Both the position numbers and the translations under genes were made by a program. Under the pieces are notes generated by a model. That model made no database searches, was not told where the DNA came from, and saw nothing but the letters and a program-made list of their open reading frames with translations. From Brenneria bubanii (GTDB lineage: Bacteria; Pseudomonadota; Gammaproteobacteria; Enterobacterales; Enterobacteriaceae), in contig NZ_JAKMAJ010000002.1 of NCBI RefSeq assembly GCF_022378355.1, positions 62,001 to 126,000 of the forward strand: a stretch of 64,000 bases of DNA, read 5' to 3'. Below are positions 22,115 to 30,540 of the stretch, piece by piece (positions within the stretch are counted from its first letter, which is position 1; the number at the start of each line of letters is the position of its first letter).

Positions 22115-22291
22115 GTGTTTTTTCTCTACCCGTCATTTTATGAACATCGATTTCGCCTCAATACCATAGCACCAAAAATCGACTCTCTTTAAAAACAAAT
22201 CGGCAATGGTTTGCGCAGCCTCGGCAATAACAAAGAAGGACAGGGCGATGGTAGAGGAAAAACGCCGGATCGGCGGCTGATGGATGGAATA

Positions 22292-22313
22292 AGAGGGAAA
22301 GTTATTTCCCTCT
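22292..22313 (-). terminator. Hairpin downstream of prfH
   Basis: Perfect 9-base arms AGAGGGAAA and TTTCCCTCT with loop GTTA lie 15 bases after the prfH stop. The tail on the minus strand is only moderately T-rich. Confidence 0.5.
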
Positions 22314-22327
22314 CAAACGACCATAAG

Positions 22328-22945
22328 TTAGCGCAACGGTTCAAAACGTTCGCCGATAAACACCCTGATCGGATTCCCGCGCTCGATTTGCGCATGAGAC
22401 TGTCGACGCCGGGAGCGTAAATCAGCATCGCTTTGCCGTTCCCGCTTTTTCAAATGCCAGGCGATTAAATAGACGGCCAGGCGTTTATTGGCATGCTGAC
22501 TGCGCTCGCTTTGCACCTTAACGCTAATGCCGCTGGCGATATGCGTCGCACGCACCGCCGATTCGGTTTTGTTGACGTGTTGACCTCCCGGCCCCGAAGC
22601 CTTGAGCGTTTCAAAGCGAATGTCGCTGGCCTGATGCTGAGGCGGGGATGCAAAAAGCGTCCCGCCGATAAACCAGTTTTTTCGCCCCGGACTTTTTCGC
22701 CACGGGCTGGCGCAGATCCACTGTATAGTACCGCGCCAGCTGTCGGCCAATGCCTCTGCGCCTGCGCCGTTAAGAACCACCAGCGCGGAACGCAAGGTTC
22801 CCGGCCGGCTGCCCGGCTCCGTTTCCACGACATCAAGCGCCACCTTGTGCCGCGCCGCCTCGCCGATAAGAAACCGCAACGCTTTCGCCGTCGCCAGCAT
22901 ACATTCATCCGGCCCCTGCGCGGAGGAGAGTTGTAATAACCGCAT
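22328..22945 (-). CDS. prfH: Peptide chain release factor homolog PrfH (ribosome rescue/repair)
   Basis: 205 residues. The catalytic GGQ lies at 120-122 in [21 protein letters not shown], the peptidyl-tRNA-hydrolysing loop of class I release factors, and is followed by a basic end ([21 protein letters not shown]). The codon-recognition domain of RF1/RF2 is missing. Established work on PrfH-RtcB2 shows that PrfH rescues ribosomes stalled after cleavage of 16S rRNA in the decoding centre, so the linked RtcB can religate the break. ATG overlaps the rtcB stop as TAATG, implying coupled translation. The gene is intact, whereas the E. coli K-12 copy is broken. Confidence 0.93.
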   Translation of the reverse strand: MRLLQLSSAQGPDECMLATAKALRFLIGEAARHKVALDVVETEPGSRPGTLRSALVVLNGAGAEALADSWRGTIQWICASPWRKSPGRKNWFIGGTLFASPPQHQASDIRFETLKASGPGGQHVNKTESAVRATHIASGISVKVQSERSQHANKRLAVYLIAWHLKKRERQSDADLRSRRRQSHAQIERGNPIRVFIGERFEPLR

Positions 22946-24063
22946 TATTCATCCCCCCGCGTTTTGTAGGTCAACACGGGCTTTAAACGGGCGATCGGCT
23001 CGATAAGCCCGGCCGCCGTCATGGACGATATTACGCTGTCGATGGGTTTATAGGCCTCCGGCGCTTCCTGAAAAATCAACTGTTTATTCTGGCAAATAAC
23101 CCGGCTGCCCAGGGCGGTGCGCGCTAGCGTCTGCATGTTATCGCGCTGGGCCAGGCGCGCCTTGCAGGCGGAGCGCATCCATTTGCGGCCGGCGCCGTGC
23201 GCCAGGGAATACAGGCTAACGGCATCAGACCGCGGCTGAACCAGATAGCTGTAATCGCCGCGCGACCCCGGAATGATCACCATCCCCTGATCGGCCGGGG
23301 TGGCGCCTTTGCGATGCAGCCAGCCGGCAATCCCGTCGACGGTCGCCGGCGTCACCAGATTGTGATTTACATCCAACAGCGCTTCGCCGTCGGCCCGCCA
23401 GCGGCTCAGCATGCGCTGTGCGATGCAGCGTCGGTTATCACGAGCAAACGTCAGCGCCCGCTGATGTTGCGCCAGATAGTCCCGCGCCTGCGGCGTATTT
23501 TCTTCCAGCCCCCGATGGCCATGCTCCCGCAGCTGTTTTTCCAGAATGGACTGGCCTAAACCACGCGAGCCGCTGTGTATCAGCAATAACAGCGTCTTAC
23601 TGTCGGGCAACAGGGTATTGAAAAGCGTCGGCTGATAAATCTGCTCAACGCTTTGCAATTCGGCAAAGTGATTTCCACCGCCGATGGTGCCCAGCGAATG
23701 ACGGAATGCGGCAAAATCGTCTGGAAGATGCGGCGCGTCATCCAACGGCCCGTCAATATTGCCTAGCTGTTTGTCGAGCTTATCCAGCGATACTTTGTTG
23801 GCTTTCAAACTGGTGCGCCATAGCGCCATGCCGCAGCCAATATCATTACCGACCAGCGCCGGGTAAAAACGCCGGCGGGAAAAAAACGCCGCCCCGATGG
23901 GATAACCGCGTCCGGGGTGTAAATCCGGCATACCGGAAACCCGAACCATGTCGGGAAGTTGAGAGGTTTTAATAAGTTGTTGGACTGCGTTATCTTCAAT
24001 CCAGGTGTTTTCCGACGCGATGAGATTCACCTGCGGCGAAATAAAACGAATGGCATTGCCCAT
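22945..24063 (-). CDS. rtcB: RNA ligase RtcB, PrfH-linked type (RtcB2)
   Basis: 372 residues, shorter than canonical E. coli RtcB (about 408). All catalytic landmarks are visible: [20 protein letters not shown] with D74 and metal-ligand C77, GGGNHFAE (H132), HSGSRG (H163), LDVNHNLV (H234) and [11 protein letters not shown] with H289, the residue guanylylated in the family. It seals 2',3'-cyclic phosphate and 5'-OH RNA ends with GTP and Mn. No RtcR or RtcA gene is nearby, which fits the damage-repair pair rather than the rtcBA operon. The Shine-Dalgarno sequence AGGA, seven bases before the ATG, lies in the arm of a hairpin (see leader). Confidence 0.93.
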   Translation of the reverse strand: MGNAIRFISPQVNLIASENTWIEDNAVQQLIKTSQLPDMVRVSGMPDLHPGRGYPIGAAFFSRRRFYPALVGNDIGCGMALWRTSLKANKVSLDKLDKQLGNIDGPLDDAPHLPDDFAAFRHSLGTIGGGNHFAELQSVEQIYQPTLFNTLLPDSKTLLLLIHSGSRGLGQSILEKQLREHGHRGLEENTPQARDYLAQHQRALTFARDNRRCIAQRMLSRWRADGEALLDVNHNLVTPATVDGIAGWLHRKGATPADQGMVIIPGSRGDYSYLVQPRSDAVSLYSLAHGAGRKWMRSACKARLAQRDNMQTLARTALGSRVICQNKQLIFQEAPEAYKPIDSVISSMTAAGLIEPIARLKPVLTYKTRGDE

Positions 24064-24071
24064 AGATCAAT

Positions 24072-24167
24072 CCTGCCGATCAATGTTGAAAAAATGATGT
24101 GGCAGGCCAAAAACCGGGCTAAAACGCAAAAATGAGGTTGTGCGGAGTTAATCCTGGAATAGCCTGC
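24072..24167 (-). promoter_or_regulatory. Leader with alternative hairpins covering the rtcB Shine-Dalgarno
   Basis: Three segments on the transcript: segment 1 GCAGGC (24162-24167, inside the leader reading frame), segment 2 GCCTGCC (24101-24107) and segment 3 GGCAGG (24072-24077, overlapping the rtcB AGGA). Segments 2 and 3 pair as CCTGCC/GGCAGG plus an inner ATCA/TGAT, hiding the Shine-Dalgarno. Segments 1 and 2 pair as GCAGGC/GCCTGC, extendable by a G-U and an A-U pair, which would free it. The two structures exclude each other. That they control rtcB is inference. Confidence 0.4.
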
Positions 24168-24192
24168 AAAGTGCCAAAGAATAATATTTCAT
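24148..24192 (-). CDS. Putative 14-residue leader peptide of rtcB-prfH
   Basis: ATG at 24192 follows a perfect AAGGAGGT Shine-Dalgarno by four bases and opens a frame for MKYYSLALCRLFQD ending TAA. The next gene on the strand is rtcB, 84 bases downstream. Codons 9-11 contain segment 1 of the alternative hairpins, so ribosomes translating the peptide would block the 1-2 pairing. The peptide is too short for homology; the strong ribosome binding site is the main support. Confidence 0.45.
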   Translation of the reverse strand: MKYYSLALCRLFQD

Positions 24193-24338
24193 AGAGACCT
24201 CCTTGCAGTGTTCGTGAATTGGAATGAAAAACGGCCGCATACTACCTCAGAGAATGCGCGCCCGCAACGATTTTTAACGCGCGGCTAAACCCTGAGAGCC
24301 GACTGACGAAGCGCGCTACACTAAAAAGGCGAATAACC

Positions 24339-24659
24339 ATGAGGACGCGACGAACCATGCCGAAAACCGCTCTGACCCTGATATTGTCTTTGATGCTTAG
24401 CGCCTGTAGCCTGGTGTCCGGCACGTCGAGTCCCCCGCCGCCGCCGGCCAAACAGGCGCAGTTAATCACCTACGCGCAAACTTCAACGCTGGAAAAAATG
24501 GGCACGGCGTCTGTGAGCGTAAACGGCAGTCCGGATGATGCCGATCGGGCGATCCAGCGTCGGGCGGATGAAAAAGGGGCGCGCTACTACACGATCATCA
24601 TGAAATCCGAAACGACATATCCGGGAATATGGTTCTCTCGCGCAGTGCTATACCGCTAG
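24339..24659 (+). CDS. bsmA: BsmA (YjfO)-type lipoprotein, biofilm peroxide resistance
   Basis: 106 residues. A lipoprotein signal with lipobox LSAC (Cys at about 23) is followed by a Pro-rich linker and the YdgH/BhsA/McbA-like domain, with GSPDDADRAIQRRADEKGARYYTIIM and an aromatic end WFSRAVLYR, as in E. coli BsmA. The domain is common in small stress-induced envelope proteins; E. coli BsmA affects peroxide stress in biofilms. A second ATG at 24357 (MPKTALTLIL) would give a shorter, cleaner signal peptide; both are possible. It is divergent from the rtcB leader. Confidence 0.82.
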   Translation: MRTRRTMPKTALTLILSLMLSACSLVSGTSSPPPPPAKQAQLITYAQTSTLEKMGTASVSVNGSPDDADRAIQRRADEKGARYYTIIMKSETTYPGIWFSRAVLYR

Positions 24660-24664
24660 CGGAC

Positions 24665-24687
24665 ACCGGCGGGAGTATCCCGCCGGT
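24665..24687. terminator. Hairpin between convergent bsmA and yjfL
   Basis: Arms ACCGGCGGGA and CCCGCCGGT close over a short AT loop, 5 bases after the bsmA stop. No T-run is present. Confidence 0.45.
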
Positions 24688-24719
24688 CTCGCACCAGCCA
24701 ATGCAGCCGGTAGCGCTGG

Positions 24720-25118
24720 CTAGTAAGACATACAGGCCGCGTTGAGAATCCCGCCGCCTAACGAAGCGGTACACAGAAAAACGCCCGCGGCGATTTGGTT
24801 ATCCTGAATATGTCGGCCAATACCCGGCAGATAAAGACGCACGACGCCGTAAATCAGCAGTTGGATCACCAGCGCCACAATCCCCCAGGTGATGTAATCC
24901 AACAGACTCACCGAGTTGACCGCCGCACTGGCCAGGGGAATGATATACCCGACCAACGCGCCGGAAAAACCGATCGCCGCCGCGCTGTTATTGGCTTTGA
25001 TCAGTTTCCATTCATCGTGCGGCGTGACGCGGGTATAGATAAACAGAAATGCCAGCACCATGACAAACCCAATGAAAAAGTAAGAAGCAAAAGCCAATAA
25101 TGCGCTAACCATCGTCAT
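24720..25118 (-). CDS. yjfL: YjfL, DUF350 inner-membrane protein
   Basis: 132 residues with four hydrophobic segments (about 5-28, 44-66, 72-92 and 108-130), the layout of DUF350 (UPF0719) proteins. Function is unknown; in E. coli it lies in the yjfIJKL cluster near rlmB. Here the other members of that cluster are missing. Confidence 0.85.
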   Translation of the reverse strand: MTMVSALLAFASYFFIGFVMVLAFLFIYTRVTPHDEWKLIKANNSAAAIGFSGALVGYIIPLASAAVNSVSLLDYITWGIVALVIQLLIYGVVRLYLPGIGRHIQDNQIAAGVFLCTASLGGGILNAACMSY

Positions 25119-25170
25119 ACCCTAACGTTCCTTTAGGTTGTCGTTATCGTGAATATCACATACGCCGCCG

Positions 25171-25902
25171 TCAGCTGCGCTGACGCACCGCTTCAAACAG
25201 GCAGATGCCCGTGGCGACTGACACATTCAGTGAAGATACGCTGCCCGCCATCGGGATGCTGATTAGCTCGTCGCAATGTTCGCGAGTCAGACGGCGCATA
25301 CCTTCGCCCTCAGCGCCCATCACCAGCGCCAGCGGCCCCTTCAGTTTGCTTTGGTGAAGCGTATGATCGGCTTCGCCCGCCGTACCGACGATCCAGACCT
25401 GATGCTCCTGCAACACGCGCATCGTGCGGGCCAGATTGGTCACCCGGATCAACGGCACATTTTCCGCCGCGCCGCAGGCGACTTTTTTTGCCGTGGCGTT
25501 AAGCTGGGCGGAGCGATCGCGCGGCACAATCACCGCATGAACGCCGGCCGCGTCGGCGCTGCGCAGGCAGGCGCCCAGATTATGCGGATCGGTCACGCCG
25601 TCCAACACCAGCAGAAAAGGCTGTTCCAGACCGTCCAGTAATGCCGGCAGGTCGTTTTCCTGGTACTGCCGTCCTTCTTTCACTCTGGCGACAATCCCCT
25701 GATGGACCGCCCCTTCTACTTTGCTGTCCAACCACTGGCGGTTAGCGACCTGAACCGTAATGCCGACCGACTCCAGTTCAGTAATCAGCGGATGCAAGCG
25801 GCGATCGTCGCGCCCTTTCAGGATAAATACTTCCAGAAAACGCTGGGGGTCTTTTTCCAGCAGCGCTTTAACCGCATGAATACCGTAAATAATTTCGCTC
25901 AT
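25171..25902 (-). CDS. rlmB: 23S rRNA (guanosine-2'-O-)-methyltransferase RlmB
   Basis: 243-residue SPOUT-class enzyme that methylates G2251 in the peptidyl-transferase region of 23S rRNA with S-adenosylmethionine. An N-terminal SpoU substrate-binding domain (about 1-75) is followed by the trefoil-knot domain with [34 protein letters not shown] and the terminal [14 protein letters not shown]. It lies downstream of rnr, as in E. coli. Confidence 0.96.
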   Translation of the reverse strand: MSEIIYGIHAVKALLEKDPQRFLEVFILKGRDDRRLHPLITELESVGITVQVANRQWLDSKVEGAVHQGIVARVKEGRQYQENDLPALLDGLEQPFLLVLDGVTDPHNLGACLRSADAAGVHAVIVPRDRSAQLNATAKKVACGAAENVPLIRVTNLARTMRVLQEHQVWIVGTAGEADHTLHQSKLKGPLALVMGAEGEGMRRLTREHCDELISIPMAGSVSSLNVSVATGICLFEAVRQRS

Positions 25903-26106
25903 TGATACTCTTTAAATAAAAATAACGGACGGTGCCCGCCCGTTGGAGATTGATGACGACCCGTCTGACGCCTCCCCCAGCTTTCCCTTTCGCAAAGAAG
26001 GGGCCAGGCTGGATTGATGAATCAGCGGCTCCCCCTGACGGAGGGGCCCGGGAGGCGCTCATTAATGCCAAAGCGCCTGTGGTTGTCAACGTCCACGCCG
26101 TGCATA
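25903..26106. repeat. Intergenic spacer with short pyrimidine/purine-rich inverted segments
   Basis: Between rlmB and rnr lie about 200 bases containing CCTCCCCCAGC, TTTCGCAAAGAAGGGG and GGCTCCCCCTGACGGAGGGG. This C-run/G-run composition resembles small dispersed palindromic repeats, and a related-looking segment (GGCTTCCCCCTTTACCGGAG) lies after ppa near 5000. With two loose copies, repeat status is tentative. Confidence 0.3.
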
Positions 26107-28563
26107 TTATTCGGCCGACTTCTTCTTCGCGCGTTTGGCTTTGGTTGAGGCCGCTATCTTGCGCGTTTTTTCGGCGTTCTTTTTGCCTTTGTCCGCATTC
26201 TTTTTCGGCTTTGGCTTGCCCGTTGCCGGCTTGGCTTTACGCTCGCCCTCTTTACGAAACGCGGCGTCTGGCTCGAAATTGGCGGCCGGTTTCGCGGCGT
26301 TACGGCGGCGGCGAGCCGGCTTGGCCTCACGATTGTCCGTTTTTTTGGCCCGATCGCGATCCGTTTTACCTTCGCCGCGCGGCTTACGCGTGCTGGAAAC
26401 CAGCGCGAAGTCAATATTCCGCTCGTCCATATGAACGGCTTCGACACGAATTTCCACTTCATCGCCCAAACGATAAACCTGGCCGCGCGACTCGCCAATC
26501 AGGCGCTGACCAATATTATCGTAGCGATAGTAGTCATTATCCAGTGAAGAGACATGCACCAGCCCATCGATAAACAGATCGTTGAGACGGACAAAAAAGC
26601 CAAAACCGGTTACGCTGGCGATGATGCCGGTGAAGACTTCGCCGACATGATCCTGCATGAAGTCGCACTTCAGCCAGTCGGCGACATCGCGGGTGGCTTC
26701 ATCGGCGCGACGCTCCGTCATTGAGCAGTGCACCCCCAGTTGCAGCATCTCATTCATATCGCTGTGCCAGCCGCCGGTCGGCGTCGAGCGAGCTTTACGC
26801 TCGCTGAGCAGATACTTGATTGAACGGTGCAAAGACAGATCGGGATAACGACGGATGGGCGAAGTGAAGTGACCATAGGACGATAGCGCCAGGCCAAAGT
26901 GGCCGCGGTTTTCCGGATCGTAGACCGCCTGTTTCATTGAGCGCAGCAGCATGGTTTGCAGCATTTCGCTATCGGGACGATCGGCGACCTCCAACATCAG
27001 AGCGGCATAATCTTTCGGCTGCGGCTTCATGCCGCCTTTTAACGTCAGACCCAATTCGCCCAGCACGCTGCGCAGCGCCAGAACATGATCTTCGCTTGGC
27101 CGGTCGTGAATGCGGAACAGCGACGGCTCCTCATTTTTTTCCACGAATTTTGCGGCGGAAATGTTGGCCAGAATCATGCATTCTTCAATCAGCTTGTGCG
27201 CATCGTTGCGCACCACGGATTCGACCCGCTCAATACGGCGATCGGCATTGAAAATAAATTTGGCCTCTTCCGTTTCAAAAGCGATGCCGCCGCGGACTTC
27301 ACGCGCCTGATCCAGCACCTTGTACATCCGATGCAGCTCTTCCAGACCGCCGACCAGCGGCCGATAGTGCTCGCGCAATTCAGCGTCGCCCTGAAGAATA
27401 TTCCATACCTTGGTATAGGTCAGTCGGGCATGGGAGCTCATCAATCCTTCATAGAATTTATACGAGGAGAGTTTCCCCTGCGCCGAAATGGTCATTTCAC
27501 ACACCATGCACAGGCGATCGACCTGCGGGTTGAGCGAACACAGCCCGTTAGACAACACTTCCGGCAACATCGGCACCACCTGAGACGGGAAGTAAACCGA
27601 CGTTCCGCGCGCGCGCGCTTCGTGATCCAGCGGCGTATTCGGGCGCACATAATAGCTGACGTCCGCAATCGCCACCCACAAACGCCAGCCGCCGCCGCGT
27701 TTCTTCTCGCAGTACACGGCGTCGTCAAAATCGCGGGCGTCTTCGCCGTCGATGGTCACCAGCGGCAGCTTGCGTAAATCCACGCGGCCTTTTTTGGCGT
27801 CTTCCGGCACCTCTTCCGCCAGATCTTTAACCTGCTCTTCCACCTGAGTCGGCCAGGAGTGAGGAATATCATGGGTACGCAAGGCGATTTCCACCGCCAA
27901 ACCGGTTCCCATATTATCGCCCAGCACTTCAACAATGTTGCCGATGGCTTTCGTCCGCCGTGTGGCGCGCTGGGTCAGCTCCACGACGACGACGAAGCCC
28001 ATCCGGGCGCCGTTGATGTTTTCTTTGGGGATCAGAATATCGAAACTGAGACGGCTATCGTCCGGGACGACAAAACCGACGCCGGCATCGACAAAATAGC
28101 GCCCGACAATCTGTCCGGTGCGCGGCTCCAGGACGCGCACGATGCGGCCTTCACGCCGCCCTTTGCGATCGGCGCCCATCGGTTGCGCCAGCACCACGTC
28201 GCCATGAATGGCGCGTTTCATCTCTTCCGCCGACAGATAGAGGTCGTCCTTGCGGCCTTCCACGCGCAGGAAGCCATAGCCGTCACGGTGGCCAATCACC
28301 GTGCCGCGCAGCAAATCCAGCTTTTCCGGCAAGGCGTAGCATTGACGACGGGTAAACACCAATTGACCATCGCGTTCCATCGCCCGCAGACGGCGACGCA
28401 GCGCTTCAAGCTGCTCCTCACCGGTAAGCTGCAGATCGGCGGCCAGCTCTTCCCGTTTGATCGGGGTATCTCGTTTGGCAATATGAGCCAAAATGTATTC
28501 ACGACTTGGAATGGGGGATTCGTATTTTTCTGCTTCTCGTTCCAGAAAGGGATCTTGTGACAT
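26107..28563 (-). CDS. rnr: Ribonuclease R
   Basis: 818-residue processive 3'-5' exoribonuclease that degrades structured RNA and takes part in rRNA quality control and trans-translation. It has an N-terminal HTH and cold-shock domains, the RNB catalytic domain with [14 protein letters not shown]-type residues ([20 protein letters not shown]), an S1 domain (about 640-725) and a long Lys/Ala-rich tail (about 730-818). The frame is open 15 codons further upstream, overlapping nsrR, but ATG 28563 follows CGGAGGA and gives [22 protein letters not shown], as in E. coli. Confidence 0.96.
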   Translation of the reverse strand: MSQDPFLEREAEKYESPIPSREYILAHIAKRDTPIKREELAADLQLTGEEQLEALRRRLRAMERDGQLVFTRRQCYALPEKLDLLRGTVIGHRDGYGFLRVEGRKDDLYLSAEEMKRAIHGDVVLAQPMGADRKGRREGRIVRVLEPRTGQIVGRYFVDAGVGFVVPDDSRLSFDILIPKENINGARMGFVVVVELTQRATRRTKAIGNIVEVLGDNMGTGLAVEIALRTHDIPHSWPTQVEEQVKDLAEEVPEDAKKGRVDLRKLPLVTIDGEDARDFDDAVYCEKKRGGGWRLWVAIADVSYYVRPNTPLDHEARARGTSVYFPSQVVPMLPEVLSNGLCSLNPQVDRLCMVCEMTISAQGKLSSYKFYEGLMSSHARLTYTKVWNILQGDAELREHYRPLVGGLEELHRMYKVLDQAREVRGGIAFETEEAKFIFNADRRIERVESVVRNDAHKLIEECMILANISAAKFVEKNEEPSLFRIHDRPSEDHVLALRSVLGELGLTLKGGMKPQPKDYAALMLEVADRPDSEMLQTMLLRSMKQAVYDPENRGHFGLALSSYGHFTSPIRRYPDLSLHRSIKYLLSERKARSTPTGGWHSDMNEMLQLGVHCSMTERRADEATRDVADWLKCDFMQDHVGEVFTGIIASVTGFGFFVRLNDLFIDGLVHVSSLDNDYYRYDNIGQRLIGESRGQVYRLGDEVEIRVEAVHMDERNIDFALVSSTRKPRGEGKTDRDRAKKTDNREAKPARRRRNAAKPAANFEPDAAFRKEGERKAKPATGKPKPKKNADKGKKNAEKTRKIAASTKAKRAKKKSAE

Positions 28564-28604
28564 TGCGGTTCCTCCGTTGTCATCAGCAGGAGGCTGAATA
28601 GCGC

Positions 28605-29030
28605 TCATTCAACCAACAATAATTTGTAAAGTGGTGGGTTTTCTTTGACCAGGTCGGCCAGCGTATATCGGTCCAGCTCCCGTAGAAAATGATGGACCGC
28701 GTGCCGAAGCATCTGTTGCAAGCGACAGGCCGGCGTGATGTGACAAAAATCATGACTACAGTTAACTAACGAGAGCGGTTCCAGCTCCCGAATCACGTCG
28801 CCAATGCGGATGGATTCTGCGGGCTTGCCTAACCGGATCCCGCCGTTTTTCCCACGCACGGCCATAACCAGCCCGGCCCGGCTAAGTTGATGGATAATTT
28901 TGACCATATGATTACGCGACACGCCATACACCTCAGTCACTTCTGAAATGCTGGTCATTTGTCCACCGGGCAACGACGCCATGTAAATCAGCGCCCGCAA
29001 GCCATAATCCGTGAAGCTGGTTAACTGCAC
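28605..29030 (-). CDS. nsrR: NsrR, nitric-oxide-sensing Rrf2 repressor
   Basis: 141-residue Rrf2-family iron-sulfur repressor. The winged-helix part starts [23 protein letters not shown], and the cluster ligands are C91, C96 and C102 in [14 protein letters not shown] damages the cluster and derepresses detoxification genes such as hmp. It is followed by rnr and rlmB as in E. coli; the purA gene expected upstream is absent. A 16-base palindrome overlaps its ribosome binding region. Confidence 0.94.
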   Translation of the reverse strand: MQLTSFTDYGLRALIYMASLPGGQMTSISEVTEVYGVSRNHMVKIIHQLSRAGLVMAVRGKNGGIRLGKPAESIRIGDVIRELEPLSLVNCSHDFCHITPACRLQQMLRHAVHHFLRELDRYTLADLVKENPPLYKLLLVE

Positions 29031-29040
29031 ATAAACCTCA

Positions 29041-29056
29041 GATACCTCCAGGTATC
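29041..29056. promoter_or_regulatory. Palindrome over the nsrR ribosome binding region
   Basis: GATACCT-CC-AGGTATC, 7-base perfect arms, ends 11 bases before the nsrR ATG on the minus strand and contains GGAGGT. It could be an operator for autoregulation or a small hairpin that limits translation. It does not look like the NsrR consensus I know (AAGATGCYTTT half-sites). Confidence 0.35.
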
Positions 29057-29382
29057 GTTTCCCAACGCGGCGACCGCCGGAATAATCAGAAATCCGCTGA
29101 CCGCGGCGTCACGCCCGCCTGCGCGTCGGCGTCGTTTAAATACCGGCGTTCGCCGAGCCGACGGCCATAAGACGACATTGTCATCAAACCCACGCGCGTT
29201 GGCGAAAGCGTCGGGCGTACCAGACGTCAGGCTTGCAATACGCCATATGAAGATAATAAACCAGCCTCAAACGCTACGGCTAATTATTTAACGACAACAC
29301 AGAGATATAAGGCGGCCGCACCGCCTGCGCCGACCATTCAAGACGCTATGGCTTTGCAGGAGAGGCGAAAACTCGCATTGCG
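29057..29382. other. Junction between nsrR and the nitrogenase island
   Basis: About 325 bases with no gene. A hairpin AGGCGG/CCGCCT at 29310-29326 lies 57 bases after the stop of the leftmost nitrogenase-island gene and may be its terminator, though no T-run follows. No insertion-sequence end, tRNA fragment or direct repeat was recognised. The nsrR promoter must lie here. Confidence 0.45.
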
Positions 29383-30537
29383 TTAAAATTTTTTTACTTC
29401 GATCGCTAGCTTTTGCAAGGCGTAGGATAGCTGACGGGGCGTAAGATTCAACAAACGTGCGGCTTTGGCCTTAACCCAACCGCTTTTTTCCAAGGCGGCG
29501 ATAATACGGTGACGAATTTCATCACTGGGATCGTAACCGCTGATTCCGCCGGCTATCGGCATCACCACATGCGGCGACGCCGCACAAGGCTCCCAGCGCA
29601 GCGGCGCGTCGAATTCCGCCGCCGCGCCTTCCTGCGCGGCGACTGGCGCCTCGACAGGAGGCTTAATATAACGGCTGATCTGCACATTCAGTTTCTGCCG
29701 CATACAGCGTTCGGTCAGGCAGGGAAGCTGTTTGATGATATCCCCTTCCCGATGCAGCGCGGCATATTCCAGGCAGTTTTCCAAATCACGCACATTGGCA
29801 GGCCAGTGACATAGATAGAGCGGAGACAGCGCCGACGCCGCTAGTGAGATATTCAGGTGATTTACGCGGTTAAAACGCTCAAAAAAATAGCTGACCAGTT
29901 CGGGAATATCCTCCTGGCGGTGGCGCAGCGCCGGCAGCGCAATAGCGGCGACGTTCAGCCGGTAATAGAGTTCCGGCAAAAAGGCGCCGGCGGCCACCCG
30001 CTGTTCAAGATTTTTTTCCGTCGCGCACACCAGGCGCATTTTGCAAGGCAACGCCCGGCGCCCCGCCAACGGCATGTACTCTTTTTCCTGCAGCAGGCGC
30101 AGCAAGCACTTTTGCATGCGCAACGAAAACAGGCCGACCTCACTCAAAAAAAGCGTGCCGCCGTTCACCGACGCGACGGCGCCCGGATACCGATGTCCGC
30201 GTTCATCACTTCCCAGCAGCGCCATGATCGCCTGTTCATCATCGGCGTAATCGCAGCTTAATTTGATGAACGCGCGTCGACGGTACCTTGATTGCGTATG
30301 GATAGCCCTGGCGATAACGTCTTTACCGGTGCCGGGTTCGCCGCGCAACAATATCGGCGACTGGGTCGGCGCAAAGCGACCCACCTTGTCCATCACCCGT
30401 CTCATGGCGAAAGAACGGGTAATGATGCGGTTAACCTCATGTACTGCGTGAGGCTTGTTTTTCACCCGTCCGGCGCATACATCGGCGCGAGACGTCTCTT
30501 GCGCATTGACGGAAGGAATGCGTTTGGTATCCCCCAT
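29383..30537 (-). CDS. Degenerate NifA/AnfA-like regulator with altered AAA+ motifs
   Basis: 384 residues without a GAF domain. An AAA+ sigma-54-interaction domain (about 35-275) keeps Walker A GEPGTGKD (66-73), the late RLN motif (193-195) and WPANVRDLEN (245-254). The GAFTGA loop, which contacts sigma-54, is replaced by HRYPGA (115-120), and Walker B reads GGTLFLSEVG (126-135), losing its first acidic residue. The C-terminal helix-turn-helix (about 340-384, KSGWVKAKAARLLNLTPRQLSYAL) is strongly NifA-like. It starts three bases after the anfA stop, so it is coexpressed with anfA. Inference: it binds DNA but cannot open promoters, acting as antagonist or cofactor; it could also be decaying. 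Confidence 0.8.
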   Translation of the reverse strand: MGDTKRIPSVNAQETSRADVCAGRVKNKPHAVHEVNRIITRSFAMRRVMDKVGRFAPTQSPILLRGEPGTGKDVIARAIHTQSRYRRRAFIKLSCDYADDEQAIMALLGSDERGHRYPGAVASVNGGTLFLSEVGLFSLRMQKCLLRLLQEKEYMPLAGRRALPCKMRLVCATEKNLEQRVAAGAFLPELYYRLNVAAIALPALRHRQEDIPELVSYFFERFNRVNHLNISLAASALSPLYLCHWPANVRDLENCLEYAALHREGDIIKQLPCLTERCMRQKLNVQISRYIKPPVEAPVAAQEGAAAEFDAPLRWEPCAASPHVVMPIAGGISGYDPSDEIRHRIIAALEKSGWVKAKAARLLNLTPRQLSYALQKLAIEVKKF

Positions 30538-30540
30538 AGG

